Of a stretch of 64,000 bases of DNA, positions 11,851 to 27,509 are shown in pieces. The position numbers were made by a program, and so were the translations under genes. How positions within the stretch are numbered: position 1 is the first letter of the stretch; every line of letters begins with the position of its first letter. The notes below the pieces were generated by a model that did not search any database, was not told the origin of the DNA, and saw nothing but the letters and a program-made list of their open reading frames with translations. This DNA comes from Panulirus ornatus (taxonomy: Eukaryota; Arthropoda; Malacostraca; Decapoda; Palinuridae): assembly GCF_036320965.1 (NCBI RefSeq), contig NC_092225.1, positions 5,489,685 through 5,553,684 on the forward strand. The letters are read 5' to 3'.

Positions 11851-14800
11851 TATCCCTGGGGATAGGGGAGAAAGAATACTTCCCATGCATTCCTCGCATG
11901 TCGTAGAGGGAGACTAAAAGGGACAGGAGCGGGGGGTTGGAAACCCTCCCATCCTTCTATCTAACTTTCTAAAAGGTTAAACAGATGAAGAAGTTAATCG
12001 GGTAGTGCTCATCCTCCTCGAAGGCTCAGATTGGAGTGTCTAAACATAGTTGGATGTAAACAAGATGAAAAAAAAGAAGAGATAGGTAGTATGCTTGAGG
12101 AAAGGAACCTGAATGTTTTGACTCTGAGTGAAACGAAGCTCAAAGGTAAAAGGGGAGAGTGGTTTTGGAATGTCTTGGGAATAAAATCAGGGGTTACTGA
12201 GAGGACAAGAGCAAGGGAAGGAGTAGCACTACTCCTGGAACAGAAGTGGTGGGATTGTGTGATAGAGTGTAAGAAATAAACTCTAGATTGATGTGAGTAA
12301 AACTGAAAATGGATGGAGAGAGATGGGTGATTATTGGTGCAAATGCACCTGGGCATGAGAAGAAAGATCAAGAGAGGCAAGTCTTTTGGGAGCAGCTGAG
12401 TGTGTGTGTTAGAAGTTTTGATGCACGATACTGGGTTATAATGATGGGTGATTTGAATGCAAAGGTGATTAATGTGGCAGTTCAGGGAATAATTGGTGTA
12501 CATGGGTGTTCAGTGTTGTAAATGGAAATAGTAAGGAGCTTGTAGATATATGTGTTTAAACAGGACTGGTGTTTGCGAATACCTGTGAGTAGGAGAGATG
12601 GCCAGAGAGCGTTATTGGATTACATGTTAATTGATAGGCGCGCAAAAGAGAGACTTTTGGATGTTGATTTGTTGAGAGGTCCAACTGGAGGGGTGTCTGT
12701 TAATTATCTGTTAATTATGGGGAGGCGAAGGTCAAGATTTCTAGAGGTTTCCAGAAAAGAAGAGAGAATGTTTGGGTGAAAAGAGTGGTGAGAGTAAGTG
12801 AGCTTGGGAAGGAGATTTGTGTGAGGAAGTACCAGGAGAGCCAGAGTACAGAATGAAAAAAGGTGAGAACAAAGGACGTAAGGGGAGTGGGGGAGGATTG
12901 GGATGTATTTCGGGAAGCAGTGATGGCTTGCGCCAAGGATGCTTGTGGCATGAGAAGCGTGGGAGGTGGGTAGATTATATTGGGTGGTGAGTGGTGGGAC
13001 GAAGAAGTAAGATTATTAGTGAAAGAGGAGAGAGAGGCAGTTGGACGAATTTTGCAGGGAAATGATGCAAATGAGTGGGAGATTTATAAAAGAAAGAGGC
13101 AGGAGGTCAAGAGAAAGGTGCAAGAAGTGAAAAAGAGGGCAAATGAGAGTTGGGGGGAGAGAGCATCATTAAATTTTAGGGAGAATAAAAAGATGTTCTG
13201 GAAGGAGGTAAATAAAGTGCGTAAGACAAGGGAGCAAATGGGAACTTCAGTGAAGGGCGCAAATGGGGAGGTGATAACAAGTAGTGGTGATGTGAGAAAG
13301 AGATGGAGTGAGTGTTTTGAAGGTTTGTTGAATGTGTTTGATGATAGAGTGGCAGATATAGGGTGTTTTGGTCGAGGTGGTGTGCAAAGTGAGAGGGTTA
13401 GGGAAAATGATTTGGTAAACAGAGAAGAGGTAGTAAAAGCTTTGCGGAAGATGAAAGCCGGCAAGGCAGCAGGTTTGGATGGTATTGCAGTGGAATTTAT
13501 TAAAAAAGATGGTGACTCTATTATTTACTGGTTGGTAAGGTTATTTAATGTATGTATGACTCATGGTGAGGTGCGTGAGGATTGGCGGAATGCGTGCATA
13601 GTGCCATTGTACAAAGGGAAAGGGGATAAAGGTGAGTGCTCAAATTACAGAGGCATAAGTTTGTTGACTATTCCTGGGAAATTATATGGGAGAGTATTGA
13701 TTGAGAGGGTGAAGACATGTACAGAGCATCAGATTGGGGAAGAGCAGTGATTTTTCAGAAGTCGTAGAGGATATGTGGATCAGGTGTTTGCTTTGAAGAA
13801 TGTATGTGAAAAATACTTAGAAAAGCAAATTGATTTGTATGTACCATTTATAGATCTGGAGAAGGCATATGATATAGTTGATAGAGAATCTCTGTGGAAG
13901 GTATTAAGAATATATGGTGTGCATGCTAGAGTTTTGGAAAGAGGGGCAAGTATGCAGTCCGTTGTGGATGAGAAGGCTTGGGAAGTAAGTCAGTTGTTGT
14001 TCGCTGATGATACAGCGCTGGTGGCTGACTCGTGTGAGAAACTGCAGAAGCTGGTGTCTGAGTTTCGTAAAGTGTGTGAAAGAAGAAAGCTGAGAGTAAA
14101 TGTGAATAAGAACAAGGTTATTAGGTACAGTAGGGTTGAAGGACAAGTCAATCGGGAGGTAAGTTTGAATGGAGAAAAATTGGAGGATGCGAAGTGCTTT
14201 AGATACCAGGGAAAAGGATTTATTTGGCAGTGGATGGAACGATGGAGGCGGAAGTGGATCATAGGGCTGGGGATTGGGCGAAAGTTCTGGGAGCATTGAA
14301 CAATGTGTGGAAATGGAGAACATTATCTCGGAAAGCAAAAATGGGTATGTTTGAAGAAATAGTGGTTCCAACAATTTTAAATGGTTGTGAGGCGTGGGCT
14401 ATAGATCTAGTTGTGCGGAGTAGTGTAAATGTTCTAGAAATAATATGTTTGAGGACAATAGTGTGGTGTGAGGTATTTTTATCGAGTAAGCAATAATAGG
14501 GTTAGAGAGATGTCTGGTAATAAAAAGAGTGTGGTTGAGAGAGCAGAAGAGGTTGTTTTGAAATCGTTTGGTCACATAGAGAGAATGAGTGAGGAAAGAG
14601 TGACCAAGAGGTTATATGTGTCAGAGGTGGAGGGAACGAGGATAAGTGGGAGACCAAATTGGAGGTGGAAAGATGGAGTGAAAAAGATTTTGTGTGATCG
14701 GGGCCTGAACATGCAGGAGAGTGAAAGGAGGGCAAGGAATAGAGTGAATTGGAGCGATGTGGTATACCGGGGTTGACGTGCTGTCAGTGGATTGAATCAG

Positions 14801-14959
14801 GGCATGTGAAGCGTCTGGGGTAAATCATGGAAAGCTGTGTAGCTATGTATATTTGCGTGTGTGGACGTATATATATATACATGTGTATGGGGGTGGGTTG
14901 GGCCATCTCTTTCGTCTGTTTCCTTGCGCTACCTCGCAAACGCGGGAGACAGCGACAAA

Positions 14960-14960
<1 letters not shown>
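11851..14960 (+). mobile_element. Recombinant RTE copy R6
   Basis: R6 has a true 5' end with the perfect palindrome TATCCCTGGGGATA (11,851-11,864) straight after the tail of R5. The endonuclease part is decayed (12,031-12,779, several frames). From about 13,110 to 13,625 it carries sequence identical, as far as I compared it, to R4 rather than to its own duplicate R8. From about 14,637 it becomes the R4-type 3' end. It is therefore a mosaic of three segments. The FADD motif (13,995-14,030 region) is present, but the frame is broken soon after. Confidence 0.9.
13106..13625 (+). other. Gene-conversion tract from R4
   Basis: Inside this stretch R6 matches R4 at about 8,057-8,580 (shared GAGAGAGCATCATT, GAAAGAGATGG, AAAGATGGTGACTCTATTAT). 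On both sides it matches its tandem duplicate R8, which has a different, older sequence at the equivalent place and is 16 bases shorter overall. The edges are only bracketed: 13,101-13,117 and 13,619-13,630. Confidence 0.8.

Positions 14961-15039
<79 letters not shown>
14961..15039. repeat. (AT)n array (duplicate)
   Basis: Identical copy of the array at 10,073-10,151, including its ACAT interruption. Confidence 0.97.
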
Positions 15040-15042
<3 letters not shown>

Positions 15043-16725
15043 ATTTAAAGGGTGAAGGCATGTACAGAGCATCAGATTGGGGAAGAGTAGTGTTGTTTCA
15101 GAAGTGGTAGAGGATATGTGGATCAGGTGTTTGCTTTGAAGAATATATGTGAGAAATATTTAGTAAATCAAATGGATTTGTATGTAGGATTTATGGATCT
15201 GGAGAAGGCATATGATAGATTTGATAGAGACGCTCTGTGGAAGGTATTAAGAATATATGGTTTGGGAGGGAAATTGTTAGATGCAGGGAAAAGTTTTAAT
15301 CGAGGATTTAATTCATGTGTACGTGTAGGAAAAGAGGAGAGCGATTGGTTCTTAGTTAATGTAGGTTTGCGGCAGGGGTGTTTGGTTTCTCATGGTCGTT
15401 TGATTTGTTTATGGATGGGGTTGTTAGGGAGGTGGATGGAAGAGTTTAGGAAAGAGTGGCAAGTATGTAGTCTGTTGTGGATGAGAGAGCTTGTGAAGTG
15501 AGTCAGTTGTTGTTCGCAGATGATCCAGCGCTGGTGGCTGATTCATGTGAGAAAGTGCAGAAGCCGGTGATTGAGTTTGGTAGAGTTTTTGAAAGAAGGA
15601 AGTTGAGAGTAAATGTGAAATAGAGCAAGGTTATTAGGCAGAGTAGGGTTGAGGGTCAAGTGAATTGGGAGTGAAGTTTGAATGGAGAAAAACTGGAGGA
15701 AGTGAAGTGTTTTAGATATCTGGGATTGAATTTGGCAGCGAATGGAACTATGGAATCGGAATGAATCATTGGGTGGGGGAGGGGGAGAAAATTCTTGGAG
15801 CCTTGAAGAATGTGTGGAAGTCGAGAACATTATTTCGGAAAGCAAAAATGGGTATGTTTGAAGACACGGTGGTTCCAACAATGTTTTATGGTTGCGAGGC
15901 GTGGCTATGGATCGAGTTGTGCAGAGGAGGGTGTATGTGCTGGAAATGAGATGTTTGAGGACAATATGTGGTGTGAGGTGGTTTGATCGAGTAAGTCATA
16001 ATAGGTTAAGAGAGATGTGTGGTAATGAAATAGTGTAGTTGAGAGAGGAGACGAGTGTGTTTTGAAATGGTTTGGTCACATGGAGAGAATGAGTGAGGAA
16101 AGATTGACCAAGAGGATATATGTGTCCTAGGTTAAGGGAACGAAGAGAAGTGGGAGACCAAATTGGAGGTGGAAAGATGGAGTGAAAAAGATTTTGAGTG
16201 ATCGGGGACTGAATATGCAGGAGGGTGAAAGGCGTGCAAGGAATAAAGTGAATTGGAACGATGTGGTATACCGGGGTCGACTTGCTGTCAATGGATTGAA
16301 CCAGGGCATGTGAAGCGTCTGGGGTAAGCCATGGAAGGTTCTGTGGGGACTGGATGTGGGAAGGGAGCCGTGGTTTCGGTGTATTATTACATGACAGCTA
16401 GAGACTGAGTTTGAACGAATGGGGCCTTTGTTGTCTTTCTAGCGCTAACCCGTGCACATGAGAGGGGAGAGGAGTTGTTATTTCATGTGTGGCTGGGTGG
16501 CGATAGGAATGAATAAAGGCAGACAGTATGAATTATGTACATGTGTATATATGTATATGTCTGTGTGTATACATATATGTATACTTTGAGATTTATAGAT
16601 ATGTATATGTGAGTGTGGACGTTTATGTATATCCATGTGTATGTGGGTGGGTTAAGCCATTCTCTCGTCTGTTTCCTTGCTCTACTTTGCTAACGCGGAG
16701 ACAGCGACAAAGCAAAATAAAAATT
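15040..16725 (+). mobile_element. Decayed RTE copy R7, duplicate of R5
   Basis: Same stops, frameshifts and long 3' UTR as R5, 4,888 bases further on. It arose by the tandem duplication, not by a new insertion. Confidence 0.9.
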
Positions 16726-16738
16726 ATAAATACATATA

Positions 16739-19700
16739 TATCCCTGGGGATAGGGGAGAAAGAATACTTCCCATGCATTCCTCGCATGTCGTAGAGGGAG
16801 ACTAAAAGGGACAGGAGCGGGGGGTTGGAAACCCTCCCATCCTTCTATCTAACTTTCTAAAAGGTTAAACAGATGAAGAAGTTAATCGGGTAGTGCTCAT
16901 CCTCCTCGAAGGCTCAGATTGGAGTGTCTAAACATAGTTGGATGTAAACAAGATGAAAAAAAAGAAGAGATAGGTAGTATGCTTGAGGAAAGGAACCTGA
17001 ATGTTTTGACTCTGAGTGAAACGAAGCTCAAAGGTAAAAGGGGAGAGTGGTTTTGGAATGTCTTGGGAATAAAATCAGGGGTTACTGAGAGGACAAGAGC
17101 AAGGGAAGGAGTAGCACTACTCCTGGAACAGAAGTGGTGGGATTGTGTGATAGAGTGTAAGAAATAAACTCTAGATTGATGTGAGTAAAACTGAAAATGG
17201 ATGGAGAGAGATGGGTGATTATTGGTGCAAATGCACCTGGGCATGAGAAGAAAGATCAAGAGAGGCAAGTCTTTTGGGAGCAGCTGAGTGTGTGTGTTAG
17301 AAGTTTTGATGCACGATACTGGGTTATAATGATGGGTGATTTGAATGCAAAGGTGATTAATGTGGCAGTTCAGGGAATAATTGGTGTACATGGGTGTTCA
17401 GTGTTGTAAATGGAAATAGTAAGGAGCTTGTAGATATATGTGTTTAAACAGGACTGGTGTTTGCGAATACCTGTGAGTAGGAGAGATGGCCAGAGAGCGT
17501 TATTGGATTACATGTTAATTGATAGGCGCGCAAAAGAGAGACTTTTGGATGTTGATTTGTTGAGAGGTCCAACTGGAGGGGTGTCTGTTAATTATCTGTT
17601 AATTATGGGGAGGCGAAGGTCAAGATTTCTAGAGGTTTCCAGAAAAGAAGAGAGAATGTTTGGGTGAAAAGAGTGGTGAGAGTAAGTGAGCTTGGGAAGG
17701 AGATTTGTGTGAGGAAGTACCAGGAGAGCCAGAGTACAGAATGAAAAAAGGTGAGAACAAAGGACGTAAGGGGAGTGGGGGAGGATTGGGATGTATTTCG
17801 GGAAGCAGTGATGGCTTGCGCCAAGGATGCTTGTGGCATGAGAAGCGTGGGAGGTGGGTAGATTATATTGGGTGGTGAGTGGTGGGACGAAGAAGTAAGA
17901 TTATTAGTGAAAGAGGAGAGAGAGGCAGTTGGACGAATTTTGCAGGGAAATGATGCAAATGAGTGGGAGATTTATAAAAGAAAGAGGCAGGAGGTCAAGA
18001 GAAAAGTACATGGGGTGAAAAGAAGGGCAAATGAGAGTTGGGTTGAGGGAGTACCATTCAATTTTAGGGACAATAAAAAGATGTTTTCTAAGGAGGTAAA
18101 TAAAGTGCGTAAGACAAGGGAACAAATGGGAACTTCAGTGAAGGGTGCTAATGGGAGGTGATAACAAGTAGTGGTGATGCGAGAAGCACTTGGAGTATTA
18201 TGAAGGTTGGTTGAATGTGTTTGAGGATAGAGTGGCAGATATAGGGTGTTATAGTCGAGGTGGTGTGCAAAGTGAGAGGGTGAGGGAGAATGATTTGGTA
18301 AACAGAGAAGAGGTAGTAAAAGCCTTGCGAAAGAAGAAAACCTGCAAGGAATTGCGATGGAATTTATTTCATAAAAAAAGGGGGTGACTGTATTGTTGAT
18401 TGGTTGGTGAGTTTATCTAATGTAAGCATGACTCATGGTGAGGTGCCTGAAGATTGGGGGAATGTTTGCATAGTGCCATTTTACAAAGGCAAAGGGGATA
18501 AAGGTGAGTGCTCAAATTACAGAGGCATAAGTTTGTTGACTATTCCTGGGAAATTATATGGGAGAGTATTGATTGAGAGGGTGAAGACATGTACAGAGCA
18601 TCAGATTGGGGAAGAGCAGTGATTTTTCAGAAGTCGTAGAGGATATGTGGATCAGGTGTTTGCTTTGAAGAATGTATGTGAAAAATACTTAGAAAAGCAA
18701 ATTGATTTGTATGTACCATTTATAGATCTGGAGAAGGCATATGATATAGTTGATAGAGAATCTCTGTGGAAGGTATTAAGAATATATGGTGTGCATGCTA
18801 GAGTTTTGGAAAGAGGGGCAAGTATGCAGTCCGTTGTGGATGAGAAGGCTTGGGAAGTAAGTCAGTTGTTGTTCGCTGATGATACAGCGCTGGTGGCTGA
18901 CTCGTGTGAGAAACTGCAGAAGCTGGTGTCTGAGTTTCGTAAAGTGTGTGAAAGAAGAAAGCTGAGAGTAAATGTGAATAAGAACAAGGTTATTAGGTAC
19001 AGTAGGGTTGAAGGACAAGTCAATCGGGAGGTAAGTTTGAATGGAGAAAAATTGGAGGATGCGAAGTGCTTTAGATACCAGGGAAAAGGATTTATTTGGC
19101 AGTGGATGGAACGATGGAGGCGGAAGTGGATCATAGGGCTGGGGATTGGGCGAAAGTTCTGGGAGCATTGAACAATGTGTGGAAATGGAGAACATTATCT
19201 CGGAAAGCAAAAATGGGTATGTTTGAAGAAATAGTGGTTCCAACAATTTTAAATGGTTGTGAGGCGTGGGCTATAGATCTAGTTGTGCGGAGTAGTGTAA
19301 ATGTTCTAGAAATAAGATGTTTGAGGACAATATGTGGTGTGAGGTATTTTTATCGAGTAAGCAATAATAGGGTTAGAGAGATGTCTGGTAATAAAAAGAG
19401 TGTGGTTGAGAGAGCAGAAGAGGTTGTTTTGAAATCGTTTGGTCACATAGAGAGAATGAGTGAGGAAAGAGTGACCAAGAGGTTATATGTGTCAGAGGTG
19501 GAGGGAACGAGGAGAAGTGGGGACCAATTTGGAGGTGGAAAGATGGAGTGAAAAAGATTTTGAGTGATCGGGGCTTGAACTTGCAGTAGGGTGAAAGGCT
19601 TGTAAGGAATATAGTGAATTAGAACTATGTTGTATACCGGGGTCGACGTTCTATCAATAGATTGAACCAGGGCATGTGAACCATCTGGGGTAAACCATGG

Positions 19701-19828
19701 ACAGTTCTGTGGGGCCTAGCTTTGGAAAAGGAGCTGTGGTTTCGGTGCATTATTCCATGACAGCTAGAGACTGAGAGACTAACGCTTTTCCTAGCGCTAC
19801 CTCGCGTATATGAGGGGGGAGGGGGTCG

Positions 19829-19830
<2 letters not shown>
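16739..19830 (+). mobile_element. Old RTE copy R8, duplicate of R6
   Basis: The 5' palindrome is at 16,739-16,752. The endonuclease and RT parts are decayed; the FADDTALVADS block is at about 18,870-18,900 and the GHIER block at about 19,440. It keeps the unconverted linker and RT sequence (RRANESWVEGVPFNFRDN). The 3' UTR is the long form but is cut at 19,830 by an AT array, before the terminal hairpin. Confidence 0.9.

Positions 19831-19892
<62 letters not shown>
19831..19892. repeat. (AT)n array
   Basis: 62 bp, between the cut 3' UTR of R8 (plus strand) and the 3' end of R9 (minus strand), so the two elements meet tail to tail. Confidence 0.96.
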
Positions 19893-22949
<3,057 letters not shown>

Positions 22950-23370
22950 GCAATTAGAAGCAGATAACACAGAGTTCTCTGTGGAGGGGATTGAAGGAGA
23001 CTGGTTTGATGATGATATCTGGACATCTGCAGACAATCGGAAAAAACAACAGCAGCTGAAGGCTGAAGAAGAGAGAATCGCTGCAGAGATTGCCCGGTTA
23101 GAGGAGCTACAGCACCGTCAAAAAAAAAATCCAGACTTGGTGATTCGGGAAGTTCCCAATAAGCCTCCACCTCCGTATACTCCACCTCCATCATCCTCAT
23201 CATTGTCGTCATCATCATCATCCTCATCATCCTTACCACCAACTAGGCCTCCTGCCTATGGTAGCCTGCAAAATGACCATGTTACTTCAAAACTGGAGCC
23301 TATAAGTCCAGCAGATACAGCTAGTGCTTCACATCGCTTAAGTAAAGCTGATCAACGGAAACTGGCAGCA
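22950..23370 (+). pseudogene. Downstream part of a CEP350-like retrocopy
   Basis: The plus-strand frame begins QLEADNTEF and continues with GDWFDDDIW, a charged helix (EEERIAAEIARLEELQ), REVPNKPPPPYTPP, a Ser run, and SKADQRKLAAEG. The DWFDDD, EERIAAEIARLEEL and REVPNKPPPPYTPP blocks resemble, from memory, the conserved C-terminal region of CEP350, a large centrosome and microtubule-anchoring protein. I could not test this. The frame is open for about 140 codons, then passes without a splice site into RTE sequence (GAGGGGCAAGTATGAAGTC), where it stops at 23,383. Only a piece of the parent protein is present, so it is not a functional gene. Confidence 0.6.
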
Positions 23371-24398
23371 GAGGGGCAAGTATGAAGTCTGTTGGGGATG
23401 AGAGAGCTTGGGAAGTGAGTCAGTTGTTGTTCGCTGATGATACAGCGCTGGTGGCTGATTCATGTGAGAAACTGCAGAAGCTGGTGACTGAGTTTGGAAA
23501 AGTGTGTGGAAGAAGAAAGTTGAGAGTAAATGTGAATAAGAGCAAGGTTATTAGGTACAGTAGGGTTGAGGGTCAAGTCAATTGGTAGGTAAATTTGAAT
23601 GGAGAAAAACTGGAGGAAGTAAAGTGTTTTAGATATCTGGGAGTGGATCTGGCAGCAGATGGAACCATGGAAGCGGACGTGGATCATAGGGTGGGAGAGG
23701 GGGCTAAAATCCTGGGGGCCTTGAAGAATGTGTGGAAGTCGAGAACATTATCTCGGAAAGCAAAAATGGGTATGTTTGAAGGAATAGTGGTTCCAACAAT
23801 GTTGTATGGTTGCGAGGCGTGGGCTATGGACAGAGTTGTGCGCAGGAGGATGGATGTGCTGGAAAAAAAAATGTTTCAGGACAATGTGTGGTGTGAGGTG
23901 GTTTGATCGAGTAAGTAACGTAAGGTTAAGAGAGATGTGTGGAAATAAAAAGAGCTTGGTTGAGAGAGCAGAAGAGGGTGTTTTGAAATGGTTTGGGCAC
24001 ATGGAGAGAATGAGTGAGGAAAGATTGACCAAGATGATAAATGTGTCGGAGATAGAGGGAACGAGGAGGTGGGAGACCAAATTGGAGGTGGAAAGATGGA
24101 GTGAAAAAGATTTTGTGTGATCGGGGCCTGAACATGCAGGAGGGTGAAAGGAGGGCAAGGAATAGAGTGAATTGGATCGATGTGGTATACCGGGGTTGAC
24201 CTGCTGTCAGTGGATTGAATCAGGGCATGTGAAGCGTCTGGGGTAAACCATAGAAAGCTGTGTAGGTATGTATATTTGTGTGTGTGGGCGTATGTATATA
24301 CATGTGTATGGGGGTGGGTTGGGCCATTTCTTTCGCCTGTTTCCATGCGCTACCTCGCAAACGCGGGAGACAGCGACAAATCAAAAAAAATTTTCAAA
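23371..24398 (+). mobile_element. 5'-truncated RTE copy R10 fused to the host retrocopy
   Basis: It starts in the RT just before the catalytic block (ASMKSVGDERAWEVSQLLFAD) and runs to the short 3' UTR and A-rich tail. A stop at 23,586 (TGG to TAG), an A-run slip near 23,865 and a small deletion near 24,067 break it. It is the one plus-strand copy whose 5' end does not touch an AT array: it touches coding host sequence instead. Confidence 0.92.
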
Positions 24399-24402
24399 AT
24401 AT

Positions 24403-24477
<75 letters not shown>

Positions 24478-24486
24478 TATAATATA
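24399..24486. repeat. (AT)n array
   Basis: 88 bp with three AATA phase shifts, forming the tail of R10. Confidence 0.96.
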
Positions 24487-24773
24487 CAAGGGAGCAAATG
24501 GGAACTTCAGTGAAGGGCGCAAATGGGGAGGTGATAACAAGTAGTGGTGATGTGAGAAGGAGAAGGTTTGCTGAATGTGTTTGATGATAGAGTGGCAGAT
24601 ATAGGGTGTTTTGGTCGAGATGGTGTGCAAAGTGAGAGGGTTAGGGAAAATGATTTGGTAAAAAGAGAAGAGGTAGTGAAAGCTTTGCGGAAGATGAAAG
24701 CCGGCAAGGCAGATGGTTTGGATGGTATTGCAGTGGAATTTATTAAAAAAGGGGGTGACTGTTATTGTTTGCC
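24487..24773 (+). mobile_element. RTE fragment R11 cut by gap
   Basis: Begins after the AT array in the linker (ACAAGGGAGCAAATGGG), passes [20 protein letters not shown], has a short deletion near 24,565, and ends at the N run. Confidence 0.88.
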
Positions 24774-24873
24774 NNNNNNNNNNNNNNNNNNNNNNNNNNN
24801 NNNNNNNNNNNNNNNNNNNNNNNNNNNNNNNNNNNNNNNNNNNNNNNNNNNNNNNNNNNNNNNNNNNNNNNNN
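24774..24873. other. 100-N assembly gap
   Basis: Exactly 100 N, a placeholder of unknown true size. The two sides are different positions of the RTE (RT linker on the left, endonuclease on the right), so the join was not resolved by sequence. Confidence 0.99.
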
Positions 24874-26432
24874 TTGAGGGAGTAATTGGTATACATGGGG
24901 TGTTGAGTGTTGTAAATGGAAATGGTGAAGAGCTTGTAGATCTATGTGCTGAAAAAGGACTGCTGATTGGGAATACCTGGTTTAAAAAGCGAGATACACA
25001 TAAGTATATGTATGTAAGTAGGAGAGATGGCCAGAAAGCGTTATTGGATTACGTGTTAATTGACAGGCGCACGAAAGAGAGACTTTTGGATGTTAATGTG
25101 CTGAGAGGTGCAACTGGAGGAATGTCTGATCATTATCTTGTGGAGGCTAAGGTGAAGATTTGTATGGGTTTTCAGAAAAGACGAGTGAATGTTGGGGTGA
25201 GGAGGGTGGTGAAAGTAAGTGAGCTTGGGAAGGAGACTTGTGTGAGGAAGTAACAGGAGAGACTGAGTACAGAATGGAAAAAGGTGAAAACAATGGAAGT
25301 AAGGGGAGTGGGGGAGGAATGGGATGTATTTAGGGAATTAGTGATGGAGTGCGCAAAAGATGCTTGTGGCATGAGAAGAGTGGGAGGTGGGTTGATTTGA
25401 AAGGGTAGTGAGTGGTGGGATGAAGAAGTAAGATTATTAGTGAAAGAGAAGAGAGAGTCATTTGGACGATTTTTGCAGGGAAAAAATGCAATTGATTTGG
25501 AGATGTATAAAAGAAAGAGACAGGAGGTCAAGAGAAAGGTGCAAGAGGTGAAAAAAAGGGGAAATGAGAGTTGAGGTGAGAGAGTATCATTAAATTTTAG
25601 GGAGAATAAAAAGATGTTCTGGAAGGAGGTAAATAAAGTGCGTAAGACAAGGGAGCAAATGGGAACTTCATTGAAGGGCGCAAATGGGGAGGTGATAACA
25701 AGTAGTGGTGATGTGAGAAGGAGATAGAGTGAGTATTTTGAAGGTTTGTTGAATGTGTTTGATGACAGAGTGGCAGATATAGGGTGTCTTGGTCGAGGTG
25801 GTGTGCAAAGTGAGAGGGTTAGGGAAAATGATTTTGTAAACAGAGAAGAGGAAGTTAAAGCTTTGCGGAAGATTAAAGCCGGCAAGGCAGCAGGTTTGGA
25901 TAATATTGCAGTGGAATTTATTAAAAAAGGGGGTGACTGTATAATTGACTGGTTGGTAAGGTTATTTAATGTATGTATGACTCATGGTGAGGTGCCTGAG
26001 GATTGGCAGAATACGTGCATAGTGCCATTGTACAAAGGCAAAAGGGATAAGAGTGAGTCCTCAAATTACAGAGGTATAAGTTTGTTGAGTATCCCTGGTA
26101 AATTATATGGGAGGGTATTGATTGAGAGGGTGAAGGCATGTACAGAGCATCAGATTGGGGAAGAGCAGTGTGGTTTCAGAAGTGGTAGAGGATGTGTGGA
26201 TCAGGTGTTTGCTTTGAAGAATGTATGTGAGAAATACTTAGAAGAGCAAATGGATTTGTATGTAGCATTTATGGATCTGTAGAAGGCATATGATAGAGTT
26301 GATAGAGATACTCTGTGGAAGGTATCACGAATATATGGCTTGGGAGGTAAGTTGTTAGAAGCAGTGAAAGGTTTTTATCGAGGATGTAAGGCATGTGTAC
26401 GTGTAGGAAGAGAGTAAAGGGATTGGTTCTCA

Positions 26433-27362
26433 GTGAATGTAGGTTTGCGGCAGGGGTTTGTGATGTCTCCATGGTTGTTTAATTTGTTTATGGATGGGGT
26501 TGTTAGGGAGAAGAATGCAAGAGTTTTGGAAAGAGGGGCAAGGATGAAGTCTGTTGGGGATGAGAGAGCTTGGGAAGTGAGTCAGTTGTTGTTCGCTGAT
26601 GATACAGCGCTGATGGCTGATTTATGTGAGAAACTACAGAAGCTGGTGACTGAGTTTGGTAAAGTGTATGAAAGAAGAAAGTTAAGAGTAAATGTGAATA
26701 AGAGCAAGGTTATTAGGTACAGTACGGTTGAGGGTCAAGTCAATTGGGAGTTGAGTTTGAATGGAGAAAAACTGGAGGAAGTGAAGTGTTTTAGATATCT
26801 GGGAGTGGATCTGGCAGCGGATGGAAACATGGAAGCGGAAGTGGATCATAGGGTGGGGGAGGGGGCGAAAATTCTGGGGGCCTTGAAGAATGTGTGGAAG
26901 TCGAGAACATTATCTCGGAAAGCAAAAATGGGTATGTTTGAAGGAATAGTGGTTCCAACAATGTTGCATGGTTGCGAGGCGTGGACTATGTATAGAGTTT
27001 TGCGCAGGAGGATGGATGTGCTGGAAATGAGATGTTTGAGGAAAATGTGTGGTGTGATGTCGTTTGATCGAGTAAGTAACGTAAGGGTAAGAGAGATGTG
27101 TGGAAATAAAAAGAGCGTGGTTGAGAGAGCAGAAGAGGGCGTTTTGAAATGGTTTGGTCACATGGAGAGAATGAGTGAGGAAAGATTGACCAAGAGGATA
27201 TATGTGTCGGAGGTGGAGGGAACGAGGAGAAGAGGGAGACCAAATTGGAGGTGCAAAGATGGAGTGAAAAAGATTTTGTGTGATCGGGGCCTGAACATGC
27301 AGGAGGGTGAAAGGAGGGCAAGGAATAGAGTGAATTGGAGCGATGTGGTATACCGGGTTTGA
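26433..27362 (+). pseudogene. RT and C-terminal part of R12
   Basis: A 309-codon open stretch from the [13 protein letters not shown] block through [41 protein letters not shown] and the C-terminal [14 protein letters not shown] and [15 protein letters not shown]. It lacks the first catalytic Asp region, which lies behind stops upstream. Confidence 0.8.
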
Positions 27363-27509
27363 CGTGCTGTCAGTGGATTGAATCAAGGCATGTGAAGCGT
27401 CTGGGGTAAACCATGGAAAGCTGTGTAGGTATGTATATTTGCGTGTGTGGACGTATGTATATACATGTGTATGGGGGTGGGTTGGGCCATTTCTTTCGTC
27501 TGTTTCCTT

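Larger units (their letters stand above)
9752..14636 (+). repeat. 4.88 kb tandem duplication, copy 1
   Basis: The sequence from about 9,750 recurs 4,888 bases further on (for example 9,939 and 14,827, 11,640 and 16,528, 12,031 and 16,919), almost without differences. The offset changes to 4,872 after the conversion tract (13,775 and 18,647). The unit runs from the C-terminal coding region of R4, through R5, to the same coding position in R6. This places both breakpoints at homologous RTE positions (GTGGAGGGAACGAGGA). Confidence 0.93.
14637..19512 (+). repeat. 4.88 kb tandem duplication, copy 2
   Basis: Second copy of the unit. It lacks the conversion tract, so its R8 keeps the older sequence at about 18,000-18,500. 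The match to copy 1 ends at 19,512, where R8 continues into its own 3' end while copy 1 switches to R4-type sequence. Confidence 0.93.
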
